64,000 nucleotides of DNA from Christensenella sp. UBA1685 (GTDB lineage Bacteria; Bacillota; Clostridia; Christensenellales; CAG-138), in contig DCKB01000008.1 of assembly GCA_002320595.1 (NCBI GenBank), positions 1-64,000 of the forward strand, given 5' to 3'. A program made the translations under genes and the position numbers. Of this stretch, positions 25,586-34,290 are shown in pieces (the first letter of the stretch is position 1; each line of letters opens with the position of its first letter). Under the pieces are notes generated by a model. It did no database searches, was not told the origin of the DNA, and saw only the letters and a list, made by a program, of their open reading frames with translations.

Positions 25586-26791
25586 CTAATGCCGCGCAAA
25601 CGGCGTAAAATCGTCCTTTTCCGTGTGAGCAAAGCCAAGCGTGCTCATGCGGCGCACGATGTCGAAACCAAATTTGTCCCGCAGCGTGTCCGTCGCTTCA
25701 TCCAGCGCCCGCATGCGTACATGGCGCGCCGCATCAAACAATGAAAGCTGCTCGGCTTCCCTCGTAAGCCGCCCAAAAGAAACGCCGATCTGCCGCACCG
25801 CACGGCCACGATGCAGCGCAAGTGCGAGCGGCCGCAGGACGCCGTAAAGCTCATCCGTCACATCCGTCGCACGCGGCAGCGTCTTTTGTGCGCTTTCATA
25901 TTGCAAATCCGTATACCGCAGGTGCACGCCTGCCACGCATGCGCGCAGCCCCGCATGCCGCAGGCGATACGCAGTTTGTTCTGTTTGCCGCAAAAGCGCC
26001 GCGCACACCGCAGCATCCCCGCAGGCATCCCGTTCAAGGGTGGTGGAATGGCTCACGGACTTCTGTTGCTCCGGCTCGCTGATAAGCCGCGTATCGTCCC
26101 GTCCGTTGGCACGCTCCCACATGGCATGCCCGTTTACGCCGAACAATGCCCGAAGCGCCGCCTCATCCTGCCGCGCCAGATCCCCAATCGTCTGAACGCC
26201 CATAGCGCGCAGGCGCCTTGCGCTTGAGCGGCCTATGTACATCAGGCTTTCCACCGGCAGCGGCCACATGAGCCGCTCCCAATTCTCTGCATTCACCACA
26301 GTTACCGCATCCGGTTTTTTGTAATCGCTGCCCATCTTGGCCATAATCATGTTGTCCCCCACCCCTACGGAAACGGTAAGGGAAAGCTCCTGTTTCACCC
26401 GCTCGCGGATGGCATGGGCAGCTGTCTCCGGCGCGCCGAAAAGATGTTCACACCCGTTATAATCAACATAGGATTCATCGATCCCATAGCGCATCGTTAC
26501 CGGGGAATAGCTCCGGATAATTTGCATGAACGCCTCAGAATATTCGGTATACCGGGCATATTCCGGCGGCACAAGCACGGCGTTTGGATACAGGGAGAGT
26601 GCCTGCCACACCGGCATGCCTGCACGCACGCCCCGGCGCTTGACCGGATATGTTGCTGCAAGCACAATGCCATGCCGCTTCTTTGGGTCTCCGCATACGA
26701 TGAGCGGTGTTTCAGCCGTGTACTTTCCGCCGCTGTCCGCCACGGCACAGCTTGCATAAAACGAGTTCAGATCTACGTGCAGAATACTCAT
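25586..26791 (-). CDS. dinB: DNA polymerase IV (Y-family)
   Basis: Error-prone translesion polymerase, 401 residues. Catalytic acidic residues lie in HVDLNSFYASC (Asp7) and YGIDESYVDYNG. The finger region has ATYPVKRRGVRAGM and the helix-hairpin-helix region IGRSSARRLRAMGVQTIGDL, then the little-finger domain. I do not see an obvious clamp-binding QLSLF at the extreme C terminus, but EQLSLFDAARH around residue 350 may serve. The ATG at 26791 follows AAGGA; the longer frame to 26890 would run through the LexA box and promoter. The LexA box shows SOS control. Confidence 0.92.
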   Translation of the reverse strand: MSILHVDLNSFYASCAVADSGGKYTAETPLIVCGDPKKRHGIVLAATYPVKRRGVRAGMPVWQALSLYPNAVLVPPEYARYTEYSEAFMQIIRSYSPVTMRYGIDESYVDYNGCEHLFGAPETAAHAIRERVKQELSLTVSVGVGDNMIMAKMGSDYKKPDAVTVVNAENWERLMWPLPVESLMYIGRSSARRLRAMGVQTIGDLARQDEAALRALFGVNGHAMWERANGRDDTRLISEPEQQKSVSHSTTLERDACGDAAVCAALLRQTEQTAYRLRHAGLRACVAGVHLRYTDLQYESAQKTLPRATDVTDELYGVLRPLALALHRGRAVRQIGVSFGRLTREAEQLSLFDAARHVRMRALDEATDTLRDKFGFDIVRRMSTLGFAHTEKDDFTPFARH

Positions 26792-26812
26792 TGTTGTTCC
26801 TTTTATGCGCCG

Positions 26813-26824
26813 GAACAAATGTTC
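26813..26824. promoter_or_regulatory. LexA (SOS) box before dinB
   Basis: GAACAAATGTTC matches the Gram-positive LexA operator GAAC-N4-GTTC exactly. It lies between the dinB -10 box and its ribosome site, where bound LexA would block transcription. Confidence 0.85.
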
Positions 26825-26831
26825 TGTTTTT

Positions 26832-26859
26832 ATTATAGCACTTCTGCACGGGTTGTAAA
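26832..26859 (-). promoter_or_regulatory. Promoter of dinB
   Basis: Minus strand TTTACA, 16-base spacer, TATAAT. The LexA box begins eight bases downstream of the -10. Confidence 0.7.
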
Positions 26860-26899
26860 GCGGAATATTATAGGTTGCTTTTTGCGGCAAGCGGCAGCG

Positions 26900-29671
26900 T
26901 TACGGCACGATACCGTTGACCTGTGCAAGCGTCTCTGGCGCTGCGGAATCCTGCTTGTTGAAATAATAAGTATAGATCTCCTCCGCCGCCGATATGCTCC
27001 ATGCCCCGGAAAAGCCGTTCGGGACGCAGGATACAATCACGATCTCCGGATCTTCGCGCGGCGCATATGTGACGAACCACGAGGTGGTTTCAATATCAAT
27101 TGAGGCAAGGCCAATCTGCGCGGAGCCCGTTTTTCCCGTGATCCTGTCAAGGTACTTTTCCATAAATTCCTCGGAGAACTTATCGGACGCAGTACCTTGA
27201 TCCTCCAGCGACACAACGCCTTTCATGCCTTCCTTGATAGCAGCCCAAAGTTTGTCCCATTCCGCAGAATCGTTGCCAATCGTGTTTACGATAACAGGCT
27301 CCGTATCCATTACAACGTTGCCGTCTGCATCAATCACGCGGTCAACAATATGTGCTTCATATACCGTGCCCTCGTTTGCAATCGCAGAGATATACCGTGC
27401 GACAGCAATGGGCGTAACGAGCGTTGTGCCCTGGCCAAACCCTGCGCGGATGGTCTGCGTCGGCTTCCACTGAATCTCGTTCAAAAGCGACACGATCTCA
27501 CTCGTCCAGGTCTGCGTCTGCGTATAGCCTTCCGGGATGCCGATTTCTTCGCTGATGATGCGGCGAATCTCCGGGCCTTTGCCATCCAAACCGTTTCCGT
27601 CCTGAATCTGCATCAGGCGCAGCGCGCAGGAGCTTACGGCATCCTCGTCAATCTCCATCATGCGTTTGTCCATGCATTCACGCAGAAGGGTGCAAAGCCG
27701 GCGATAAATCAGGGATGGAAGGCTTGTTTTCTGTGCGGTGATACTCAGCTTCCCTTCCGCATCGAGCAGCGTGTTGTCAAACAGCACAGACTGCCCGCCG
27801 CAGATGCCTGTGGACTCTCCCGGAAGTTCAATCCCCGTTTTGCTCGTGAGGCCGAATTTGCCTGCCCACTCGTTCAACGTATCAATGCCCATGCGATATG
27901 CAACCTCGCAAAAGTAGTAGTTGCAGGATTGGGCAAGCGCTTGGGTAAGCGTCAAATTTGCGTGCTCCTCATGATAGCGCTTCCAGCAATGCGGCGCATT
28001 TGTTTTAATTACATTCGCGTTTCCGTTCTCATCCGTCGTATGGATATAATAGTATCCGCCGTCCCCGCGGTCGTTTACCGCCTCGTCGATCTGGACTACG
28101 CCTTCGGAAACGCCTGCAACCCCCGTGACCATCTTGAAAATGGAGCCCGGTGCAATCTTAAGGGAGATCGCCTTGTTGCGCATAGGCGTGGTTTCCGCGT
28201 CGTTGATGTATTCCGCCTGTTCCTCCGTGAGCCCCTGTATGAACCAGTTGGGGTCAAAGCCCGGATAGGAGGCCATTGCAAGCACGTCACCCGTGCGCGG
28301 GTCCATCGCTACGATCGCACCGGTTTTTGCAGTTTCGATCGTATCGAGTTTATCGTCATATTTGCTTGTCTTGCCTTTTGCTTCTTCTTCAGCGATGTCA
28401 TTGAGCATATACGCCATCTCATCCGCGCTGAGTTTATGGATGAGCTTTTCCAACGCCGCTTCCACAACTGCCTGCAGTTCAATGTCGATGGTCAGTGACA
28501 CGTCGCTGCCGTTCGTGGCATTGGTCTGCGCAAGCTCACGGATCACACTGCCGTTCTTGTTGATTTCAACCTCTTTTGCTCCCTGATGCGCCTTTGTTGC
28601 GCCTGTAAGGTAGGCTTCCATCGTGGATTCTATTCCGGAAACACCCACATAATCGCTGTAGGAATACGCAAGGCCGGAGCTGCTTGTCATGTCGATTACA
28701 TGGTTGCCGCTCTCGTCGTAAACATACACAATATTGCCGTCTTCATCCCGTTTGGGGATTGTGTTGCCTTCCTCATCCGTTGTCGTTTCGTATTTATAGA
28801 GCGGCTCCAGTTCTTCAATCGTGTATCCCTTTGCAAGCAGGGTATTCACGCTCACGGTATCCGCCGTGCGGGAAAGATAGCCCACGATATGCCCCGCCGT
28901 CTCGCCGCGGGGGTAGACGCGCGTCGTGCTCTGCGATACCTGAACGCCGACCAGCTCATCGCTGTGCTGCTTGATTTCCGCCACAACATCAAAATCCACG
29001 TCATACGCAATTGTGACGGGTTCATACGCCCTGTAGTTGTTGAGGCTTACTTCCTGGCGAATTGCAATGATTTTGTTTGCCTGCTCGAATGTGTATTCCT
29101 CCGGAATAAACCAGGCGCGGCGCAGGTAATTGTACGCATATTCCGCCGTAGGCCACTTGGAGATGTCCCATTTGGAGGAATCCTTGGGATATGCCTTATA
29201 ATTCGGGTCGCGGCGCTGGATATTAAGGCCTACGGCTTCGCAGAAATTCTTATAGCGCGCGCGGATCGCCGCTTCGCTCGTTACGCCCCAATCGTAAACG
29301 ATCTCTCCGGATTCATCCATCGCAAGGTAGGAAGTATCAATGGTTGTTCCGCCGCTTTGCTCAATAATGTTAATCGCCTTGATCAGGGATTCCGTGTATA
29401 CAGCGGAATCGTAATCCGTCCGGCTGTCCGCATCGCGCAGGAACTCAACATTGTAGCAGGTTTCGCTGTATGCAAGCACAACGCCGTTGCGGTCCAGAAT
29501 ACGCCCGCGTTCCCCCTTTAAGGCGATCGTACGCACCTTGCGGCCCGCCGCTTCCTCAGACCAGGTCTGTCCTTCCGCAATTGTAAGCGTTCCCAGCCGG
29601 TATACCAAAGCGCCCATCATGCCCAGCATCAGGACGGCAACGATTAAAAAGCGCCCAATTGGTCTTTTCAT
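26900..29671 (-). CDS. mrdA: Penicillin-binding protein 2, elongation-specific transpeptidase
   Basis: Class B PBP of the rod complex, 923 residues, against about 630-720 in many bacteria. It has an N-terminal membrane anchor (about 7-27), a dimerisation domain starting RTIALKGERGRILDRNG, and a transpeptidase with S509-I-F-K, S582-C-N and K846-T-G-S. The distance from SxN to KTG is about 260 residues, roughly 100 more than in E. coli PBP2. An extra helical, acidic segment sits between GESTGICGGQ and RAGFGQGTTL. It is the last gene of mreB-mreC-mreD-mrdA. It cross-links peptidoglycan during side-wall growth and is the target of mecillinam-type beta-lactams. Confidence 0.9.
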   Translation of the reverse strand: MKRPIGRFLIVAVLMLGMMGALVYRLGTLTIAEGQTWSEEAAGRKVRTIALKGERGRILDRNGVVLAYSETCYNVEFLRDADSRTDYDSAVYTESLIKAINIIEQSGGTTIDTSYLAMDESGEIVYDWGVTSEAAIRARYKNFCEAVGLNIQRRDPNYKAYPKDSSKWDISKWPTAEYAYNYLRRAWFIPEEYTFEQANKIIAIRQEVSLNNYRAYEPVTIAYDVDFDVVAEIKQHSDELVGVQVSQSTTRVYPRGETAGHIVGYLSRTADTVSVNTLLAKGYTIEELEPLYKYETTTDEEGNTIPKRDEDGNIVYVYDESGNHVIDMTSSSGLAYSYSDYVGVSGIESTMEAYLTGATKAHQGAKEVEINKNGSVIRELAQTNATNGSDVSLTIDIELQAVVEAALEKLIHKLSADEMAYMLNDIAEEEAKGKTSKYDDKLDTIETAKTGAIVAMDPRTGDVLAMASYPGFDPNWFIQGLTEEQAEYINDAETTPMRNKAISLKIAPGSIFKMVTGVAGVSEGVVQIDEAVNDRGDGGYYYIHTTDENGNANVIKTNAPHCWKRYHEEHANLTLTQALAQSCNYYFCEVAYRMGIDTLNEWAGKFGLTSKTGIELPGESTGICGGQSVLFDNTLLDAEGKLSITAQKTSLPSLIYRRLCTLLRECMDKRMMEIDEDAVSSCALRLMQIQDGNGLDGKGPEIRRIISEEIGIPEGYTQTQTWTSEIVSLLNEIQWKPTQTIRAGFGQGTTLVTPIAVARYISAIANEGTVYEAHIVDRVIDADGNVVMDTEPVIVNTIGNDSAEWDKLWAAIKEGMKGVVSLEDQGTASDKFSEEFMEKYLDRITGKTGSAQIGLASIDIETTSWFVTYAPREDPEIVIVSCVPNGFSGAWSISAAEEIYTYYFNKQDSAAPETLAQVNGIVP

Positions 29672-29701
29672 GGTTTCTGTTTCATCCTCCAGTACAGGCG
29701 C

Positions 29702-30211
29702 TCAAGCCCGGCCGGCGCGGTGCTCCGTCCGAACCTGGCGCGCAAGCGCGCGCTTGAGGATGACATGCACGGGCATTGTAAGCGCTACAGTCAGCAGCAT
29801 GGAGGGCAGCACATACGCGCCCACCATCTCCGCATAAGAAAACGTCCCGCCGGAAAGCCGCACGGCCAACATCATGATGTGCTCCTTTAAGAGCGCGCTG
29901 ACAGCCGCAACCCCAGCCGGGACAATCACATTATCTGCATAAAACTTCTGGTAAAACATTCCGCCTGCCGCGCCGGCAACCATGTAAGCAATGGCGGAAA
30001 GGCCCACGCATTTCCCAAACAGCACGTCCATAAACAGCCCGATTCCGACGCCCAACAGGCCTCCTTTTACGCTCCCCAACAAAACGCCGGCGGATACGAC
30101 CACCGCAAGGAGGGCATCCGGCCGGATGCCGCTGATGTTCAGCCTGCAAAACAGAATTGAATCCAAATAAATGCCGATGAGGAGCGCAATCGGCAAGGCT
30201 GCCCTTCGCAT
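29702..30211 (-). CDS. mreD: Rod shape-determining protein MreD
   Basis: A 169-residue protein with about five membrane helices and family-typical features (IGIYLDSILF, GSVKGGLLGVGIGLFMDVLF, then the C-terminal VILKRALARQ). It links MreC to the membrane elongation complex. It lies two bases after mreC and just before mrdA, the conserved order. Confidence 0.88.
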   Translation of the reverse strand: MRRAALPIALLIGIYLDSILFCRLNISGIRPDALLAVVVSAGVLLGSVKGGLLGVGIGLFMDVLFGKCVGLSAIAYMVAGAAGGMFYQKFYADNVIVPAGVAAVSALLKEHIMMLAVRLSGGTFSYAEMVGAYVLPSMLLTVALTMPVHVILKRALARQVRTEHRAGRA

Positions 30212-30213
30212 GC

Positions 30214-31086
30214 TTACTCCTCCCCTTCTTCCTCACCCGTTCCGGTGATCACCATAACCTCTTCCAAGTGGCCAAAATCCACGCTGGGCTGAAGCACTGC
30301 ATTACGATCTGCAGAAGAGCCCTCCGTCCGCCGTGCAACCTCCGTCACCGTGCCGACTGTGATGCCTCTTGGGTACACGCTTCCCATCCCGTTGGTGATG
30401 ATTACATCGCCCGGAACAAGGTCATATCCGGATGCAAGGAAATAAAGCTCCAGCATGTTGTCATCCCCGGCAGTGAGCGTGCCGCGCGTCAGGCCGATAT
30501 CGCGCGTACGATCCACCATAACGGAAACCTCCGTGCTGGAATCGATAATGGAGGTAACTTTGCTCCAAGTTGCGCCTACCTCCGTAATGCGTCCCACAAG
30601 GCCGTCCGCATTCACAACAGCCATATCCTTTTGAATCCCTTTGTTTCGGCCTGCATTGATCGTGAACACATCAAACCATATCCCCTGGCTGTTGCCAATG
30701 ACGGCCGCCGTCACAAACGTATAATCCGAAGAAACCCCGGAATAGTTCAGCAGTTCCTTCAGGCGTTCGTTTTCTGCCCGAAGCTTTTCGTTTTCCTCCG
30801 CTACGCCTTCAAGCTGCGCAAGGCGCGCCGAAAGCTGTTCCAGTGCCTTATCCGCATCCGTTGTCTTAAAGATGCGCTGAAAAAATCCGATGATGCTGTC
30901 CGAAGCTTTGGAAGCGAATGTCTGCACCGGCTGCACGACCGCTCCCACCGTGCTTTCAAGCCACGAAACAGAGCGTTCGCCAGAGGTTGCAAACGCCAAA
31001 ATGCCCAAAAGCACGATGGCTATGAGCATGATGACGAAAGGTTTGTTTTTAAATAAACCGCGCAACCGCTTCCTCCTTGGCCGCAT
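30214..31086 (-). CDS. mreC: Rod shape-determining protein MreC
   Basis: A 290-residue bitopic protein. A basic N terminus (RPRRKRLRGLFKNK) precedes one membrane helix (about 17-35), then a coiled coil (LEQLSARLAQLEGVAEENEK LRAENERL region), then the two-barrel MreC domain (NAGRNKGIQKDMAVVNADGL VGRI and GDVIITNGMGSVYPRGITVG). It bridges MreB and PBP2 outside the membrane. The ATG at 31086 is chosen over an in-frame TTG three codons earlier. Confidence 0.9.
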   Translation of the reverse strand: MRPRRKRLRGLFKNKPFVIMLIAIVLLGILAFATSGERSVSWLESTVGAVVQPVQTFASKASDSIIGFFQRIFKTTDADKALEQLSARLAQLEGVAEENEKLRAENERLKELLNYSGVSSDYTFVTAAVIGNSQGIWFDVFTINAGRNKGIQKDMAVVNADGLVGRITEVGATWSKVTSIIDSSTEVSVMVDRTRDIGLTRGTLTAGDDNMLELYFLASGYDLVPGDVIITNGMGSVYPRGITVGTVTEVARRTEGSSADRNAVLQPSVDFGHLEEVMVITGTGEEEGEE

Positions 31087-31186
31087 GAAAAGCAAGCCTT
31101 TTCGGCTGGATTCTTGCTATCCTATTATACTTGCAAGGCGCGGCGCTTGCAAGGCGTTGGGAAAAATCGTCACAGTATGTTAAGAA

Positions 31187-32221
31187 TCACGCTTCGAGCG
31201 TGTGGACCGCTTCTGCGAAGGCTTCCTGCCGGTCCAGCATCCTGAGCGCGCCGAGCGCCACGCAATCCAGCGGGCTTTCCTCTACGCGCACGGGCATGCC
31301 CGTTTCCTGAGAAATCAACCGGTCCAGCCCCCTTAGCTCCGCGCCGCCGCCCGTAAGCGTAATGCCGCCGCAGTAGAGGTCGCCCGCAAGTTCCGGCGGC
31401 GTTTCGGAAAGCGCGTCCTTCACCGCTGCCACGATGCGCTGCACCGCGGGCGCTATCGCATGCGCAACCTCGCCGGCGTTCAAAATCAAGCTGGTGGGCA
31501 AGCCGGTATCCAGTTTTCTGCCGCGCACCTGCATGCGCTCCGTGCCGCCCGGCAGCGCGTTTCCAAGCGCAATCTTAATTTCCTCTGCCGTGCGCTCGCC
31601 GACCATGACCCCGTGCGCCTTTTGCACATGCTCACGGACGGCTGCATCAAGATGCGTACCGCCCGTGCGCACGGAAGCTGAAGCAGCAATGCCGCCAAGC
31701 GCCAGCACTGCAACGTCCGTCGTGCCTCCGCCAATGTCGACCACCATGGATCCTATCGGCTCAAACACGGGTAAATCCGCCCCTATGGCGGCTGCAAGCG
31801 GTTCGTCCAGCATCAGCACATCGCGCGCGCCTGCGCCGCGCGCCGCATCGGCAAGTGCCCTGCGTTCCACTTCCGTAACGCAAAGCGGAAGGCACAGCAC
31901 AAGGCGCACGCCGAGCGCCCCAACTTTATGGCCAAGCGCCGCTTGTATAAAGTATTTCAGCATTTCTGCGGAAAGCGCATAATCCGCCACAACGCCATCC
32001 CGCATCGGATATACGACGTTGATACCACCCGGCGTGCGGCCGAGCATCTGCATGGCCTCCCTGCCGAATGCGAGCGGTTCACGCCGCTCGTCCGCTGAAA
32101 CGGCCACTGCGCTCGGTTCTCGCAGCACAATGCCGCGCCCCTTGATTGCGATGAGCGTATTTACGGTTCCGAAATCGATGGCAATATTGCGCATCAGTAA
32201 ACCGGAAAGATTCAAACACAT
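31187..32221 (-). CDS. mreB: Rod shape-determining protein MreB
   Basis: Actin-like ATPase that guides side-wall synthesis, 344 residues. Actin-fold motifs are IDFGTVNTLIAIKGRG (phosphate 1), VVDIGGGTTDVAVLALGG (phosphate 2), LDEPLAAAIGA, and LTGGGAELRGLDRLI. The ATG at 32221 is chosen because GGGAGG lies nine bases upstream. The internal ATG at 32194 (MRNIAIDFG), which would give a more usual N terminus, has no ribosome site. The result is a nine-residue hydrophobic extension (MCLNLSGLL) that could help membrane binding. It heads the mre operon. Confidence 0.9.
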   Translation of the reverse strand: MCLNLSGLLMRNIAIDFGTVNTLIAIKGRGIVLREPSAVAVSADERREPLAFGREAMQMLGRTPGGINVVYPMRDGVVADYALSAEMLKYFIQAALGHKVGALGVRLVLCLPLCVTEVERRALADAARGAGARDVLMLDEPLAAAIGADLPVFEPIGSMVVDIGGGTTDVAVLALGGIAASASVRTGGTHLDAAVREHVQKAHGVMVGERTAEEIKIALGNALPGGTERMQVRGRKLDTGLPTSLILNAGEVAHAIAPAVQRIVAAVKDALSETPPELAGDLYCGGITLTGGGAELRGLDRLISQETGMPVRVEESPLDCVALGALRMLDRQEAFAEAVHTLEA

Positions 32222-32346
32222 CCTGACATACCTCCCGTTCATCCACAGTTCTGGAATGATGGAAAGTATTGCCTGTTTTCGTGCGCGTTATACGCCTTTA
32301 TGTTATACTATATAGGTTATCTTATGAAACAGGAGAAGCCGTCTTT

Positions 32347-33750
32347 ATGCGTTTAATCCTTGCTTCCCAGTCCCCGCGGCGGCGCGAAATGCTTGCGTTG
32401 ATGGGCTATGCGTATGAAATCGTTGTAAGCGATGCGGATGAGCATGTGCCGCCCTGCGCACCCGGAGCGTTTGTAGAAAGGCTGGCCCTGCGCAAGGCTG
32501 AGGCCGTATTTGCATCTTACGGAGACTGCTGCGTTGTCGGTGCGGACACAATTGCTTATCTTGATGGGAGCATCATCGGCAAACCCGCGGACGCTTCGGA
32601 CGCGTTTCGCATTCTTCGCACGCTCAGCGGGCGCACGCACACCGTCTATACAGGTGTCGCAGTGCTTACCGGCACGCGCCGCATCGTTTTCCATGATGCG
32701 GCGGAGGTCACATTTGCTCCGCTTTCGGACGAGGAGATCCATGCATACATCGCCACGGGTGAGCCGCTTGACAAAGCCGGCGCTTACGGCATTCAAGGCC
32801 CGGGCTCGCTGCTTGTGGAACGCCTCGAGGGCTGTTATTTCACCATCATCGGCATGCCGAACCCGAAGCTTTACCGTGCGCTGCGCTCCGTCGGCATACT
32901 GCCGGAGTGGATGGAGAATTACGTTAAAATGGCGTTGCTTCCCCGCGACAAATTCGATGTTTCGAACCTTTCCGCTTTAATAGAGTTATCTGATGAAGCC
33001 TTTAATCCATTGGCTAATGCAGCGCTCACTTGGATTCAAGACATGAATTGGCCGGTTGCGCCCATAATGCTGTCCGTGCTTCAAAAGCATGAAGCGATTC
33101 TCGCTGACCCAATCTCAGAAGTGTTTTCCGGGAATGATTTCATATGGCAAGTCAACATAATGAATGAACTCTTCCCGCTTCTTTCTCTTAAAACGCAGAA
33201 AGCGCTTTATTCGATTATCACACAAATCGCCGAGCGAATTCCGGCGCAAGATGAAGATGAAGCTGAACTCATCCGTTTGGCGAAAGCAGCATTAAAAAAT
33301 AAGTTTGGGCAGAAGGTAGGGCCGTGCTGCACGGTCAGCCCCCTTGGCTCGCTTGAGAATTACAAATATGTCGTCGTGCTTTCCGAATATAAAGGCCGGA
33401 TTCTCCTGAGCCGCCACAGAGAGCGCGCGACGTGGGAGACGCAAGGCGGGCATATCGAGCCCGGTGAAACGCCTCTGCAAGCAGCGCGGCGTGAGTTGTT
33501 TGAGGAAAGTGGCGCTAAGAAATTCGATCTTATTCCAATATGCGATTACTGCGTAAAGCGAAACGAAGGTGCAGCAAGCGGTGTCGTATTCGCTGCAAGG
33601 ATTGCGCGGCTTGCACAGCTTCCGGAAAGCGAAATCGCAGAGGTGTGCACGTTTGACGCACTGCCCGACGCACTCACCTACCCTGACATCACACCGTATC
33701 TGTTTTCGGAAGCGCGGCGGCAGGGTCTGTTTTCATTTATGGAGGCGTAA
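32347..33750 (+). CDS. Maf nucleotide pyrophosphatase - DUF5071 - Nudix fusion
   Basis: A 467-residue three-domain protein. Residues 1-190 are a full Maf/YhdE domain (LASQSPRRREML, VVGADTIAYLDG, GKPADASDAFRIL, LDKAGAYGIQGPG), which removes modified or canonical UTP/dTTP by releasing pyrophosphate. Residues about 193-310 resemble DUF5071, a helical-repeat domain (LLPRDKFDVSNLSALIELSD, WIQDMNWPVAPIM). Residues about 335-460 are a Nudix hydrolase with a complete box from 367 (GGHIEPGETP then RRELFEESGA). Two nucleotide-cleaning activities are thus joined in one chain, an arrangement I do not know as standard. The ATG at 32347 follows AGGAG. A second Nudix gene begins two bases after the stop. 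Confidence 0.88.
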   Translation: MRLILASQSPRRREMLALMGYAYEIVVSDADEHVPPCAPGAFVERLALRKAEAVFASYGDCCVVGADTIAYLDGSIIGKPADASDAFRILRTLSGRTHTVYTGVAVLTGTRRIVFHDAAEVTFAPLSDEEIHAYIATGEPLDKAGAYGIQGPGSLLVERLEGCYFTIIGMPNPKLYRALRSVGILPEWMENYVKMALLPRDKFDVSNLSALIELSDEAFNPLANAALTWIQDMNWPVAPIMLSVLQKHEAILADPISEVFSGNDFIWQVNIMNELFPLLSLKTQKALYSIITQIAERIPAQDEDEAELIRLAKAALKNKFGQKVGPCCTVSPLGSLENYKYVVVLSEYKGRILLSRHRERATWETQGGHIEPGETPLQAARRELFEESGAKKFDLIPICDYCVKRNEGAASGVVFAARIARLAQLPESEIAEVCTFDALPDALTYPDITPYLFSEARRQGLFSFMEA

Positions 33751-33752
33751 GC

Positions 33753-34247
33753 GTGGAACTTTGGGATGCTTATTATGAAGACGGCACGCCCGCCGGACGC
33801 GACCTTATCCGCGGAGAAACGGTTCCGGAAGGGCTGTATCACCTCGTCAGCGAAGTCCTTGTACAGCATGCTGACGGCGATTTTCTTCTGATGCAGCGGG
33901 CATTCACAAAGCCCAACGCCCCCGGCCTCTATGAGGCCACAGCGGGCGGAAGCGCGCTCAAGGGTGAAACCGCGGAAGAAGCCGCAAAGCGCGAGCTGCT
34001 GGAGGAAACGGGGATCTCGGCAGAGCGCTTTATGCCGCTGTACCGCACCGTCAGCCATGACACGATCTATCACGGCTATTTCTGCCGCGTTAATTGCAGC
34101 AAAAATGCCGTCACGCTGCAGGACGACGAAACGGTGTCTTATCTTTGGCTCTCCCGAGATGCTTTCCTTGCGCTGCTGCGATCGGAGCAATACGTTCTGA
34201 GCCACAGGGAGCGGCTTTTGCCGAATTTGGGGCGTGTATTGCGTTGA
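33753..34247 (+). CDS. Nudix hydrolase
   Basis: A 164-residue single-domain Nudix hydrolase. The box GGSALKGETAEEAAKRELLE then ETGI fits GX5EX7REUXEEXGU. The N terminus ELWDAYYEDGTPAGRDLIRG resembles the YfcD/isopentenyl-diphosphate-isomerase-like Nudix group, but the substrate is unknown. The start is a GTG seven bases after GGAGG, two bases past the Maf fusion gene. The two form one transcript ended by the hairpin at 34253. Confidence 0.88.
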   Translation: MELWDAYYEDGTPAGRDLIRGETVPEGLYHLVSEVLVQHADGDFLLMQRAFTKPNAPGLYEATAGGSALKGETAEEAAKRELLEETGISAERFMPLYRTVSHDTIYHGYFCRVNCSKNAVTLQDDETVSYLWLSRDAFLALLRSEQYVLSHRERLLPNLGRVLR

Positions 34248-34252
34248 ACTAT

Positions 34253-34286
34253 AAAAGCGGATAAGCTGCGCCCATCCGCTTTTTTG
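34253..34286. terminator. Bidirectional terminator
   Basis: AAAAGCGGAT pairs with ATCCGCTTTT, with an 11-base loop and T-tracts both ways, between the convergent Nudix and rRNA methyltransferase genes. Confidence 0.88.
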
Positions 34287-34290
34287 TTTC

